Shown: piece by piece, positions 12,170-21,395 of the stretch
How positions within the stretch are numbered: position 1 is the stretch's first letter
How the letters are laid out: every line of letters starts with the position of its first letter
Assembly (NCBI GenBank): GCA_035771165.1
Contig: JAWNZC010000222.1
Coordinates: 1,263,501 to 1,327,500, forward strand
Length of the DNA stretch: 64,000 nucleotides
Reading direction: 5' to 3'
Origin: Paragorgia papillata
Lineage: Eukaryota; Cnidaria; Anthozoa; Scleralcyonacea; Coralliidae
Position numbers and translations under genes: made by a program
The notes under the pieces: model-generated
What the model was told of the DNA's origin: nothing
What the model saw: the letters and a program-made list of their open reading frames with translations, nothing else
The model's database searches: none

Positions 12170-12480
12170 TTTTTATTTCACTGAGAAAACGAGAGCAGTT
12201 CAGTTTGGAGGAAGTGATGAAAGAAATAAAGTTCAACAATTGTGACTTTCTCCAGACGAAGCAACCCCAGAAAAGGGTTTAAAGCATATTTTTTTACTCA
12301 TGTTTTACATGAATATATGGGACACATCCCTGCCTCGGTTGGACCAGACTTTAACTCAACGTACTTGAAGCAGTTAAAACTGTTCTTGGAAGAAATGCAG
12401 CACTATTCAACGAATCACTCCATGGTTGAAGACTGCTCGGGACCCTTGCTATCGGTCACAACATGGCTGTTTCTGTCTCA
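12170..12480 (+). pseudogene. Diverged fragment of the BEN-unit LRK-FxLEE segment
   Basis: 12183-12290 reads as LRKREQFSLEEVMKEIKFN in plus-strand frame, clearly related to the LRKQQQFGLEEMMKGVKV stretch near 14955-15052. The following bases also match the 14040-14200 and 14830-14940 segments in altered order. The function of this peptide is unknown to me. Order changes and loss of a continuous frame mark it as a decayed copy. Confidence 0.55.
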
Positions 12481-12736
12481 TCTCCATAAGTTCAAAAAAA
12501 CTAAGGCCATATTATCGGTCATAAATTGTTTAATTTGTTTCAGATCACGGCCATCACCATCATCTTCATTTAATATTTATAATCCAAGACGTTTGTGATT
12601 TGTAGTGTAGTGCGCTCTACAGGTCCTTCATCTTCGTCGAGCTGTGTATATGCACATCATACCTTTCAAACTTTGGGAGATCTTCACAGTGATCCAAGCT
12701 GCAATAGACCTTAAATAATTTGATTCATTTATGTAT
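12481..12736 (+). repeat. Direct duplication, copy 1 of 2
   Basis: About 255 bases, from TCTCCATAAGTTCAAAAAAA to ATTCATTTATGTA, recur almost unchanged at 13535-13790. The near identity indicates a recent event. Downstream of this copy is a BEN exon fragment; the other copy lacks it. Confidence 0.9.
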
Positions 12737-12739
12737 TAG

Positions 12740-12900
12740 GAACAAGAAATAAACGAAAACTCGACCCTGAAAAGGTGACTAAGATCCGTAAATCCGTGTG
12801 TATCTTATGCTTAATTCTAGCTTGCGCTGTTGGCTTCGCTTTTTTATCGTCACATTGACACGTTACAGTAATGTTTTGCCAGTAAATATATTTTAACAAA
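12740..12900 (+). pseudogene. Rearranged BEN exon fragment joined to inverted downstream exon
   Basis: 12740-12797 follows a TATTAG acceptor and encodes GTRNKRKLDPEKVTKIRKS, the first third of the C-terminal BEN exon. The sequence then switches: 12809-12872 is the reverse complement of the AKPTAHAVIKHIE-encoding exon (compare 36767-36830). From about 12893 it returns to the plus-strand ACAAACCTCTCCACGACAG spacer that normally follows the BEN exon. This is an internal inversion/deletion mosaic and cannot encode a BEN domain. Confidence 0.75.
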
Positions 12901-12954
12901 CCTCTCCACGACAGATTGTCCTTTTTTTTTCAAATTTTCCGCGACTTTAAGATC

Positions 12955-13534
12955 TACGACGACGTCCTTTAAACAAAAGACTTATTTTTTCAAAACAAAG
13001 GGAATGAAGTCCCAAGTCCTCGTTCTTTCTACAACGCCACACAGAGTATTTTCACGTCTTCAGGACGACTTCAACGGCCAAACGATGAGAACAGTCGCTT
13101 GAGATTGACTTCAATACAGACACTACAACCATTTTAGCAATACTGGGGCGTTTGGGAAGTCATTAAACTAGCTTCAAATATCAAATATACATATACTAGT
13201 ATATAATAGTCAGTCAACCGTGAATTAAATTGTGAGACTTTTCTTGCTTTTTAACCGCCGTCGTCGTCCTAGCATCTTAAAGTCCCTACTCTATCATTAT
13301 TCTCCACCTGAGTTCAGGGGCGGATCTAGCGTTAGTCAAATAAGTCAGACGACCAAGGTAAAAAAAAATAGCGATTGCAAAAAAAAAGTCCGGTTAAAAA
13401 CGACGTAATAGCAGCGAGAACAATCGCGGAAAATCTAATTCGGCACCAGGACCACTTACAGGAAGGCGCGCGGACTTTTTATACCTCCTGGTGGCACTGA
13501 TTCATTCTCGTCCCCAAAGCCCTTTCATGAAACT
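12955..13534. other. Intergenic, nothing recognised
   Basis: No domain-bearing frame or clear repeat. Confidence 0.35.
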
Positions 13535-13790
13535 TCTCCATAAGTTCAAAAAAAACTAAGGCCATATTATCGGTCATAAATTGTTTAATTTGTTTCAGAT
13601 CACGGCCATCACCATCATCTTCATTTAATATTTATAATCCAAGACGTTTGTGATTTGTAGTGTAGTGCGCTCTACAGGTCCTTCATCTTCGTCGAGCTGT
13701 GTATGTGCACATCATACCTTCCAAACTTTGGGAGATCTTCACAGTGATCCAAGCTGCAATAGACCTTAAATAATTTGATTCATTTATGTA
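13535..13790 (+). repeat. Direct duplication, copy 2 of 2
   Basis: Second copy of the 12481-12736 segment, differing by only a few bases (for example GTATGTGC for GTATATGC). It is followed by a TGTATGTGTGTGC run instead of a BEN exon. Confidence 0.9.
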
Positions 13791-14039
13791 TGTATGTGTG
13801 TGCAATGTATTATTTTCATTTTTTAACTAGTTGCGATTGTTTCATTTTGTTTACCAATTGAAAAAGTTTCATCACCAATTAACTCAGTTTGTTCCAACAT
13901 GTCCTTGGTAATGGGTGTTCCCTCTGGTGGAGCCAGGAATCAAAGTATTCTGAATGGTACCATTCATACGGTGTCACCCACAACAATACAAGAATGGTGC
14001 TTTCCAGTCCAAGATGTCTAAAGATCTTATTGTATGTAT

Positions 14040-14301
14040 ATCAGACACATCCCTGCCTCAGTAGGACTGGAATTTAACTCAACGTACTTCAAGCAGTTCT
14101 TGCAAGAAATGCAGCATGATTCACTGCATGGTTGAAGACTCATCGGGGCCCTTGCCAACGGTCACAACATGGATGTGTTTCTTTCCAATCTCTATAGGTT
14201 CATTTAACGAAATACTGATGTTTCAAGCAGAGCCCTTCATCAGAGTAACAAGTTTAGTTTAGCTTTCATTAATGTTTTGATGTTCTTTCTTTCCCATTTA
14301 G
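14040..14301 (+). other. Intron 3' part upstream of first complete BEN C-terminal exon
   Basis: 14200-14301 carries the AACGAAATACTGATGTTTCA...TTCTTTCTTTCCCATTTAG sequence that precedes every BEN C-terminal exon here (also before 18321, 39499 and 42038). It ends in a polypyrimidine-AG acceptor. Just upstream, ACAACATGGATGTGTTTCTTTCC is a fragment of the downstream module, so the N-terminal BEN exon is missing from this copy. Confidence 0.6.
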
Positions 14302-14474
14302 GAACAAGAAGTAAACGACAATTGGACCCTGAAAGGGTGGCCAAGATCCGGTCTTACGTCTTTCAGATGTACCCGACCTCAACAGAAGAGGTGGACAAAC
14401 TGTGGAGGGATTGTCGGAAAGCTATAGATGAATTTCTGCGCCGACCCAAAAAGGGTAAAGACCAATTTAAGTAA
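14302..14474 (+). CDS. BEN domain C-terminal exon (copy 1)
   Basis: After the TTTCCCATTTAG acceptor the frame reads GTRSKRQLDPERVAKIRSYV and then FQMYPTSTEEVDKLWRDCRK, followed by AIDEFLRRPKKGKDQFK and a stop. This is the second half of a BEN domain: the LDPERVxxIRxYVF helix and the WRxCRKAIDEFLRR helix match the family pattern. BEN domains bind DNA or mediate protein contacts in animal transcriptional and chromatin regulators. The frame here is undamaged. All four copies stop within a few codons of KKGK, so it is probably a terminal exon; an alternative donor at AAAAAGG/GTAAAG is possible. The exon for the first half of the domain is absent upstream, so this copy is incomplete. Confidence 0.75.
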
Positions 14475-14529
14475 TTTAAGTAATTTTAACAAACCTCTCC
14501 ACGACAGATTGCCCTTTTTTTTTCAAATT

Positions 14530-14829
14530 TTCCTAATAAAATGTTGTGGGCAGGTTATCACTGAGGAGATTGTCAATGAAGTGAAACGTAACAATTTTTT
14601 TACTATTATTGCTGATGAAGCGGCCGATTGTTCAAATAAAGAACAACTATATCTTGTTTTACGTTTTGTTGATGACAACCAAAATATTAGGGAAGATTTT
14701 GTAAGATTTCTGCATTGTAAATGCAGTTTATCAGGTGCAGATCTTGCAACACTTATTTTGAAAGCCTTGACGGATCTCTCTCTGAGTATTGACAATTGTA
14801 GGGGACAAGGATTATGTACAAGGATATGA
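14530..14829 (+). pseudogene. DUF4371 (hAT-transposase-derived) fragment
   Basis: The frame contains ITEEIVNEVKRNNFFTIIAD, then EAADCSNKEQLYLVLRFVDD, then NQNIREDF and later LSLSIDNCRGQG. This is the DUF4371 pattern (IADE...EQL.L.LRFVD...IREDF...I.NCRGQGYDGA) of ZMYM1-like and other hAT-derived proteins. It stops where YDGA should follow and jumps into other sequence at 14828. It is absent at the matching place in the 36.2-kb copy, where spacer joins directly to the next segment. It is therefore a truncated remnant lacking the catalytic core and HAT dimerisation domain. Confidence 0.75.
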
Positions 14830-15052
14830 CGTACTTCAAGCAGTTCTTGCAAGAAATGCAGCAGGATTCACTGCCTGGTTAAGACTCGTCAGGGCCCTTG
14901 CCATCGGTCACAACATGGATGCGTTTCTTTCCAATCTCTATAGGTTCATTTCACTGAGAAAACAGCAGCAGTTCGGTTTGGAAGAGATGATGAAAGGAGT
15001 AAAAGTGAAGGATTGCGAGTTTCAGACAAAGCAACCCAAGAAAAAGGTTTGA
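14828..15052 (+). CDS. Unrecognised conserved segment (LRKQQQFGLEEMMKG)
   Basis: An undamaged frame reads DVLQAVLARNAAGF, TAWLRLVRALAIGHNMDAFL, then ISLRKQQQFGLEEMMKGVKV and ends KQPKKKV-stop. The same DNA at 36214-36438 has an early TGA, and a diverged copy lies at 12183-12290. The three-fold presence and slower change in the LRK-FGLEE part suggest it once was coding in the BEN unit. I recognise no family. The basic end (KQPKKKV) resembles a nuclear localisation signal, which is an inference. Confidence 0.4.
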   Translation, partial: DVLQAVLARNAAGFTAWLRLVRALAIGHNMDAFLSNLYRFISLRKQQQFGLEEMMKGVKVKDCEFQTKQPKKKV

Positions 15053-15177
15053 AGCATTTTTTAGCTCATGTTTTTCATGAATTCGTTTTTTGTGTACGAG
15101 TTTAATTAATTTTTCTGTTTATTCGTGTGTGTTTATTAATAATTTATTATATATTCATTTATGTATAATTTATTTGC

Positions 15178-15285
15178 AATGAGCCGTTAGAGAGAATGGA
15201 GCTCGACTAGAGTTTGAAGAGATGCTGCAGGCAGCTGTCAAGCGAGAGGAAACGGATGGGGGGGAGGGGGGGGGGGGGGGGGGGG
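15178..15285 (+). pseudogene. Acidic exon copy with 1-bp deletion, running into poly-G
   Basis: Related to 36564-36668, where the frame reads EPLEEDGARLEFEEMLQAAV and then KREETDG. Here a base is missing near 15191 (GAGAGAATGG for GAGGAGGATGG), which shifts the frame. Both copies run into a long G run (15258-15285 here), which fits a glycine stretch expanded by slippage. Confidence 0.55.
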
Positions 15286-15317
15286 TTCGGGGAAAATTTG
15301 AATGGAACAATTTGGAG

Positions 15318-15500
15318 GATCTATAATGGCGGGGTTTTATTAAATATATATGGGAAAAAATGACTGTAACGTGTATTTGTGACAACAAAAAAGCGAAGCC
15401 AACAGCGCATGCTGTAATTAAACACATCGAACGTAAACATCGTGTCAAGAAAGATGGACGTTTCACATATCATGATGTTAAGCTAATGAGCGCACGCTAA
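15318..15500 (+). CDS. Unrecognised conserved C-terminal exon (KPTAHAVIKHIERKH), copy A
   Basis: Plus-strand frame WRGFIKYIWEKMTVTCICDN followed by KKAKPTAHAVIKHIERKHRV, ending HDVKLMSAR and TAA at 15498-15500. Copies occur at 36767-36909 and 40525-40695. The match WRxxIKY...TxxCxCD...AKPTAHAxIKHIERKHR...KxMSA between this copy and the 40.5-kb copy shows protein-level constraint in the past. Cys and His spacing (CxC...H...H...H) could be a metal site but fits no finger I know. Confidence 0.45.
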
Positions 15501-15507
15501 ATAGTTC

Positions 15508-15708
15508 ATTGCAAGTCGTTTGTTCTTCTACCAGTGAAGTTCCTATTGAGGAATTATCTTTAAGAGAAAGGCTTAAAATATTTCTAATATTTTATGGACA
15601 CGGTAGTGCGTTAGTAGAAGAACAAGAAACTTGCTAAATGATTCCATTGTTCATGTCACCTGAAAAGGTTATCGTGCAACAAAATGAGCATTCAGTTGTT
15701 TTTCTTTG
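15508..15708 (+). pseudogene. Copy of the 66-codon SEVPIEELSLRERLK frame, with stop
   Basis: Nearly identical to 36918-37118, but an in-frame TAA occurs in ACTTGCTAAATG where the other copy has GTTGCAAAATG. It is therefore interrupted. Confidence 0.5.
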
Positions 15709-15849
15709 ATATACTGCGATAATACAACGACATTTTAATACTACGTTTAGTTTCAAAGGAACGGATTGATTGCTGACATTTGTTGAACACTCCTAAAGTC
15801 TAATTTTTGCTCGTTCTCCAAACTTTCCTCCACTTTATAGAAAACTACC

Positions 15850-16068
15850 ATCCTTGGATGCACACACTGGAGTATGCTTGCTCAGCATGGGATCCTTATA
15901 GCCAGCGTAATATAAACCTGCTGGAGAAGGTGCAAAGACGTGCGTGCTGCACGGTTTGTGAATCGGGACTACTCGATGGAGTCGAGTGTCAGCTCCATGT
16001 TATCTGACCTGAGCTGGCCTCTCCTTTCTAAACGCCGTGAGTGCCTCCGCCTAAGCTTCTTTCATTAA
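15850..16068 (+). pseudogene. Non-LTR retrotransposon C-terminal fragment (CR1/jockey-like)
   Basis: The frame reads HTLEYACSAWDPYSQRNINL and LEKVQRRA; after one inserted base near 15943 it continues RFVNRDYSMESSVSSMLSDL and SWPLLSKRRECLRLSFF. LEYA..WDPY...NI..LE.VQRRAARFV..DYS..SSVSSML..L.W..L..RR is the region downstream of the reverse-transcriptase core in CR1/jockey-type LINEs. The frameshift and short length show a dead fragment. The corresponding place in the 37.2-kb copy lacks it, so it either inserted in this copy after duplication or was lost there. Confidence 0.8.
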
Positions 16069-16710
16069 GCCACTCTTGGCCTCAATGCTGTTGACCCAAC
16101 TCGGGTCAGATGGAGGACAAATATTAAGACCAAATTTGTTTCTGGTTAGGTAGACAGTACTAAGTGTTCCTGACACAGGTATTTCGAGCCATTTACGAAT
16201 ATAACTGTTCGCTATAGAATCAATGTTCTCTGAAATCCAAGTTTTTGATAAAGTAGTAACAGTAAAATGCCAGGATATTTTGCATAAAACATAGCGACTG
16301 TACAAGAGGATTTTATTTTTTGGATGTAGTGGCTTGGAATCAATATCAGTCATTAGTTCGTCAATGAGGGAGGTAAGTTCAGACTTCTGTTGTTGATCGG
16401 ACATATTGAAATCAAAGTATCTTCCTAAATATTGAAAATATTCGCCAATTTTGGTAGCTGGAATTAGTTGATTATTAATGAGGAGTTTCGGTAGATACCA
16501 TCCAATATCAGCTTTAATTACAGCTTTTTTAATGCCAAAACTACTACACTTATCAATCCGTATAATCATGTTGGACCATTGGCACCAAATTGAAAAGCGG
16601 TTCAAAAGATGTTGGTTTTCTGATTCTTGACTACTTATAACAGCAGCGTCATCAGCAAACTGAAACCAGTGGATAGGATTTAAAAACTGAAAGGAGAAAC
16701 CAAACTGTAT
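16051..16710 (-). pseudogene. Non-LTR reverse transcriptase fragment (FADD motif), copy A
   Basis: Minus-strand frame contains the catalytic RT motif FADDAAVIS (codons for FADD at 16648-16659). Then come QHLLNRFSIWCQWSNMIIRI, DKCSSFGIKKA, YLGRYFDFNM, PKNKILLYSRYVLCKISWHF and NSYIRKWLEIP. This order (FADD, helix ending SNM, DKC.SFGI, YLG, thumb) is the palm-to-thumb part of a LINE reverse transcriptase. Fingers, endonuclease and tail are absent. A second copy lies at 37240-37840, so the fragment was carried along in the unit duplication. It cannot be an active element. Confidence 0.85.
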
Positions 16711-16877
16711 AACTGATATGCTTTAAATAGTATGTTTACTTTGAGTGGAGCTTGCCAGTTTTTTGAAAAATGATGCGCGCGCAACACCCTGAAACTCACC
16801 TATAGACCACTCGTAACTCAGCCAATCAGAATGCCGAATTTGTAATAGACCATTAGTTGGTTGATACTAATAAGTAA

Positions 16878-17009
16878 TATATCCGACAAGAGTCAGTGTT
16901 TTTTTCTCCAATTTCTAAATACAACAAAGCAGGTTGAAATTACGAGGCGAAGCCTAGCTTGCCTGTATTTAGACATCGGAGGACGAGCACTGACGAGTGT
17001 TGGATATAG
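16878..17009. repeat. Short inverted repeat inside BEN unit
   Basis: TATCCGACAAGAGTCAGTG and CACTGACGAGTGTTGGATA are inverted copies bounding about 130 bases; the centre contains GAGGCGAAGCCTAGC. The same block is repeated at 38010-38141. Probably a small mobile hairpin; not coding despite a 73-codon frame. Confidence 0.6.
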
Positions 17010-17153
17010 CTGCTCAAACGAATCTATTTTAAGAGAAAATCGACCTAAAAGTTTGCTAGATTTGACAGTAGTCTTTCCTTAATTTCTAAATACTGTTTAA
17101 ATATCTTTTAAATTTACCATGAATTATTAATGAGTTTGATTTAATTAATTTAG

Positions 17154-17221
17154 GAAAGAATTGTTTTAGAAACTAGATACAAGGACGACAACACTAGATT
17201 ATTACTGGATGCTAAAAACAG
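17154..17221 (+). CDS. Candidate internal exon (ERIVLETRYKDDNTRLLLDAKN), copy A
   Basis: Bounded by TTTAATTAATTTAG and CAG/GTGACTG, and open as ERIVLETRYKDDNTRLLLDA then KN. It is repeated with the same borders at 38284-38351 and 40892-40959. The phase (two extra bases) does not fit the next exon if that starts at AACAC, but does fit an acceptor at CCCTCTAG/TGATGAGG present in the other copies and deleted here. I do not know the domain. Confidence 0.45.
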
Positions 17222-17276
17222 GTGACTGTTTAGTCTGTTTCTAGACATTTTATTGTTGTTGTTTTTTTTGCTTTAG

Positions 17277-17478
17277 AACACTGATGAGGAGGAGCAAGCC
17301 ACAAGCCAAGCCACCACCCAAGCCACAAGAGACATGTCAACTTGTGGATCATCAAGGACAATTGATGACCCACAGTTGATCCGTCTAAAAAAAAAAAGTC
17401 ATTCCGTTCCAAACTTCGCGGTTCATCTTGTCCGTGAATTGTTCGAACCGGATGAACTGACATCCACGAATGTGTCAG
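17277..17478 (+). CDS. BEN domain N-terminal exon, copy A
   Basis: After TTTTGCTTTAG the frame runs 67 codons plus one base to a GTACGT donor. It starts NTDEEEQATSQATTQATRD and ends NFAVHLVRELFEPDELTSTN, VS. The last part is the first BEN helix (LVRELFEPDEL..TNVSG). The split codon (G at the end, GA at the start of the C-terminal exon) restores glycine in the G-T-R motif. Its partner C-terminal exon now lies 18.5 kb away at 35972, beyond the large inserted element, and is frameshifted. The 5' part is a low-complexity linker with Q/T/A repeats and an unusual K run. The exon itself looks undamaged. Confidence 0.7.
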
Positions 17479-17610
17479 GTACGTGTATGATAATAAAATA
17501 AATTATCCTCATACTGTGCCAGAAATTAGCAACTGCTAGATCTAAGATTCTCGAAGTCAGTGGTTGGCTGGATAGTAGAAAATATCATTTTTCATTCAAC
17601 TGATAGGGTT

Positions 17611-17870
17611 ATCGTTTTTCTTTTATTTAACACCTCTGAAGATGTTGTTTCTGTTCAGCAAGGGCGGACATAAACAGCGTTTTCACTTTATTAATTTATC
17701 TATTTTTACTCTCGCTCATCCTCTTTACACCCCCTCCTTTTTACTCATCGACGATATGAATAGCAAATGTCTTTCGCATCTTATTATCTATTTGTTATTG
17801 TTATTTTGCTTTGATTGCTAATTTTTCGCATCTCATTATCAATTTGTTATTGTCATAAATAAAGTTAGAT
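17611..17870 (+). repeat. 3' tail of Penelope-like fragment inside BEN intron, copy A
   Basis: CGTTTTTCTTTTATTTAACACC begins a stretch identical to the end and 3' flank of the GIY-YIG-like coding fragment at 38560-38797. Only the tail is present here and at 41322-41570, joined to CATTCAACTGATAGGGTTAT. Confidence 0.6.
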
Positions 17871-17936
17871 TACTCTGGTTTCCTTCTGTCTTAACACTGG
17901 ATATTGATATAACACTGGATACTGGATATTGTCCTT

Positions 17937-18130
17937 ACTGGACATCTAGGGAGAACAGTTTAGATATGACTGGTAGGGTTATCAGTCATATCTAAACAAA
18001 ATTAATCATATCTAAATAAAGTTGGTTTACTCTGGTTTCCTTCTGTAGTAACACCGGACCAGTGAGAGATGGTTCTTACTGGACCTCTAGGGAGAACAGT
18101 TTAGATATGACTGATAGGGTTATCCAGTAT
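17937..18130 (+). repeat. Internal tandem pair with hairpin (GTTTAGATATGACTGATAG)
   Basis: GGACMTCTAGGGAGAACAGT followed by TTAGATATGACT occurs twice about 130 bases apart. After the first, GTTTAGATATGACTGGTAGG is mirrored by TATCAGTCATATCTAAAC, making a 40-base hairpin. The arrangement is repeated at 39100-39300 and 41650-41840. Confidence 0.65.
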
Positions 18131-18321
18131 AAAATAAAGTTTACTTTAAAATAGTAAAGTGCTTCGTAGGCAGTGTTTTAGATAGAGCAAAGTGAAAAGG
18201 TGGTAAACTGCTGAGATTAGTCATGATAACGAAATACTGATGTTTCAAGCAGAGCCCTTCATCAGAGTAACAAGTTTAGTTTAGCTTTCATTAATGTTTT
18301 GATGTTCTTTCTTTCCCATTT

Positions 18322-18690
18322 CACGGGACGAAAAAATGAAATTGCGATAAATTTGCACATTTGCAAATAATTTGCAAATTTGTTAAACTAAATTTGCATG
18401 TAATTTGCTAACTGCGTGTTTTGAATTTGCATTCCGATAAATTTGCAACGACTTTGCATATGAATTTGCGCATTTGCAAATTAGTTACCAAATTTGCAAA
18501 TAAATTTGCCTACGAGGGTAAATTTAAAGCAAATTTGAAAAGAAATTTGCACGACTTTGCACAATAGTTTATTCAACTTTACTGTTTGTAACTTTGCAAA
18601 ATTTTACTAACGAATTTGCTCACGTCAATTTTTAATGCAAATTCGTCATTAAATTTGCCAACTTTGACGCCGTTGCAAATTTATTGTAAA
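18322..18690. repeat. Left subterminal motif cluster (TTTGCAAA-type)
   Basis: Roughly twenty copies of AATTTGC, GCAAATTT or ACTTTGCA in both directions within 370 bases directly inside the left terminal repeat. In CACTA elements, short subterminal repeats of this kind bind the transposase; that role here is inferred. Confidence 0.8.
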
Positions 18691-19367
18691 ACTGAAGTTT
18701 GGACCGTCTTCTATAAAAGTACAATTTTTAGGATGTTTTGATCAAAGCTTGACAAACTTAGTAAATTATCAGAATCTGATTAGGCTGAGCGCGTTCTTTT
18801 GAGATAAAAACGATACACCTGTATAAGAATATTTTGTCGACAATTAAAACATGGGCATCTCTTGTATAGTTGTTTGTTAGGAACCTCTATTGATCGACAT
18901 TCTCATACAAGCGAAAACCTGTTTGCATGCACTACAGTTCACCACAGTTTAATAGCGCTTTTTTAAGCGTGAACATCGGTAAGCAGATACTGAAACTAGG
19001 TCCCAAATTTAAACGTATTGCAACGTCGGCTAAATAGAGATTTAACTGAATTATGTGATGTTTTCTTACATATGATACGAGCAGGTCTTTCACCAATCTC
19101 GATCCTATCTGAAAGAAGTAAAAATTAGAAAAACGAGTAATTACCTGCCTGTATAATCAGGTCAACCATTAAATGAGATATATGTTTATTATACATGTTG
19201 TGGTCTCACCAACACTTGATTACTCTAGTTCTTTGTCTTTTAATTTTTTTGTCTTTAGTTACTCTTGAAAAAATTAAGACTTGAAACCTAAATAGATCTG
19301 GTAGTTTTAAAATATATGTACGGCCAATTCTTATTAGCTATTATAAGTGCTAATTACATTTTGTTGT
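18691..19367. other. Interior of the large element, nothing recognised
   Basis: AT-rich, no domain-bearing frame. Confidence 0.4.
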
Positions 19368-19475
19368 TTTGTAACTTTGCGAAATTTTACTAATGAATTT
19401 GCTCATGTCAATTTAAAAAGCAAATTTGTAGTTAAATTTGCACAACTTTCCCACTGTTGCAAATATATAGCGTAA
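19368..19475 (+). repeat. Diverged duplicate of the subterminal block
   Basis: GTAACTTTGCGAAATTTTAC...GTTGCAAATATA parallels 18588-18690 (GTAACTTTGCAAAATTTTAC...GTTGCAAATTTA) at about 80 percent identity. Part of the left end was therefore duplicated about 780 bases inward. Confidence 0.75.
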
Positions 19476-19487
19476 AATTGAATAAAA

Positions 19488-19495
19488 TTCAATCC

Positions 19496-19556
<61 letters not shown>

Positions 19557-19690
19557 GTAGTCAATCAATCAATCAATCATTCATTCATTCAAACAATCAA
19601 TCAATTAAACAATTAGTCAATCAATCAATCAATCGATCAATCAATCATTGATCAATCAAACTAACTAATTAATTAATTAATCAATAACAA
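19488..19690. repeat. (TCAA)n microsatellite
   Basis: Nearly pure (TCAA)n to about 19550, then degenerate with TTCA and TTAA variants. The INQSINQS-type open frame is an artefact. Confidence 0.95.
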
Positions 19691-19935
19691 TTAATCAACA
19701 GTGCCTTGTTCATTCAGATAACAAAAACCGAAAACATGCGTTTTGTTCGACCAAAAAAATATAACCCTATGTTCTAGACTTAGAATGACAAAAATTGTAA
19801 CGTATCCTACCAAGAGGATACCCTATATAGCCTGTATCCTAGAGCACCCGCGCTCATCGAGAAACAACACGAATGCTTAAAACATGCTTATACACAAGCT
19901 TCTACAGAAAGGCATTTGCCTAAATATGAAAAAGT

Positions 19936-20259
19936 ATGCTAAAAAACCTAAATACTTTTTGCGGCAGTGCTTTCATAATTCGATGTTTTTATCGATGCGT
20001 CATCGGAAGTCGTCGGATTAAAGTCGGAGCCTTGTTCATAGTTTTATTGGCCAATCATATCTCAAGAAATTTCCCGCTAAAACACACTAATTCAAGCAAG
20101 AAGATGGCGGGTTGGTTTAGTCTGAATGGACACAAGGAAAAAATCCATCTTTTTATAGTGAACATCTACAAAAAACGCCATCATTTGTCACCAAAGTGGT
20201 ACCTTAGGAAACCTCTGTTGTTTATCCCGTACTATCTGTCTGAATATGTGGATTTTTGA
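19936..20259 (+). CDS. Unrecognised 107-codon frame inside the large element
   Basis: The longest non-repetitive frame in the interior. A second ATG in it begins MAGWFSLNGHKEKIHLFIVN and the frame ends PYYLSEYVDF. It is basic and rich in aromatic residues, with no transposase triad or zinc finger visible. It could be a captured exon or chance. Confidence 0.25.
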   Translation: MLKNLNTFCGSAFIIRCFYRCVIGSRRIKVGALFIVLLANHISRNFPLKHTNSSKKMAGWFSLNGHKEKIHLFIVNIYKKRHHLSPKWYLRKPLLFIPYYLSEYVDF

Positions 20260-20629
20260 CTTCAAAAAAGCTTGTTAAACACTGCAGTGACGGCACTGTA
20301 CAAACAAAAACTGAAAACGAAGATTGATCACGACAAACGACGCCAAAAAGTTGAAGAAATCACGTTGCTTTGATAAAAAGAGGTTAGTAAACTGAAGGAG
20401 TGTGAACTATTAGTAATAGTATTCTGTATCTTGGATTAAATTCCAGTATTCTACAGCGGGATAAATAGCGTTTGTATCTTCGAAGTCTTCGAAAAATATA
20501 AATTTTGACAGTGTTTGACCCATACATCAAATATCTAAGTTTGGCATGTAAAAAACAATTTAAATCGTTGCTAGTTTTTGTATTTTATAAATGTATTTTG
20601 TAAGTTAAAACTTTTTGTGGTTACGCTTT

Positions 20630-21340
20630 GCAACCCTTTGTTTTATAAATAAAAGTTTATATAAGCTTATCAAGGCTTTCTCAATTCCTTTTTTGGGCCA
20701 GAACTTAACTATAGAACACCAAACATAAAGACAGAAAGATATTCTACCAACTAAATAAGACAAGTAAGTAAGTAGAAAGAAACAATTTGTTTATTTTTAA
20801 GTGCAGCTAATCTCATACCTATATAATACTTTTTATAGGTGATGCATTATTTAAGATGGTGTTTATACTATTGTACTGTATTGAATTATATTCAAATGTT
20901 TTGTTTGAATGTATTGCACTATTGTAAATATTTCTTTTATTATTTTGTATAGATTTACAGTGTCTTAAAAGGTATAAACATTCTCTTTTCATTGTATTGC
21001 AGAGTGCTGTATTGTATATTGTATTGTATTGTATTGTATTGTATTGTATTGTATTGTGTGTGTTGTGTTGTGTTGTGTTGTGTTGTGTTGTATTGTGTGT
21101 TGTGTGTTGTGTGTTGTGTGTTGTGTGTTGTGTGTTGTGTTGTATTGTGTGTTGTGTGTTGTGTGTTGTGTGTTGTGTGTTGTGTGTTGTGTGTTGTGTG
21201 TTGTGTGTTGTGTGTTGTGTGTTGTGTGTTGTGTGTTGTGTGTTGTGTTGTGTGTTGTGTGTTGTGTGTTGTGTTGTGTTGTGTGTTGTGTTGTGTTGTA
21301 TTGTACTGTATTGCTCATTGCATTGCAATGCAATTCATTG
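20630..21340. repeat. Microsatellite module 1: AT-rich spacer plus (TTGTA/TTGTG)n
   Basis: Spacer 20630-20990 contains ACCAAACATAAAGACAGAAA and CAAGTAAGTAAGTAG. It is followed by TTGTA pentamers, then TTGTG and 7-mer TGTGTTG units to about 21340. The same spacer order recurs at 22130 and 22570. The C/V-rich and H/N/T-rich open frames across it are repeat artefacts. Confidence 0.85.
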
Positions 21341-21395
21341 CATTCCATTGCATTGTAATATTGTATTATATAGTAAATTTTCAAGCATTTATCTT

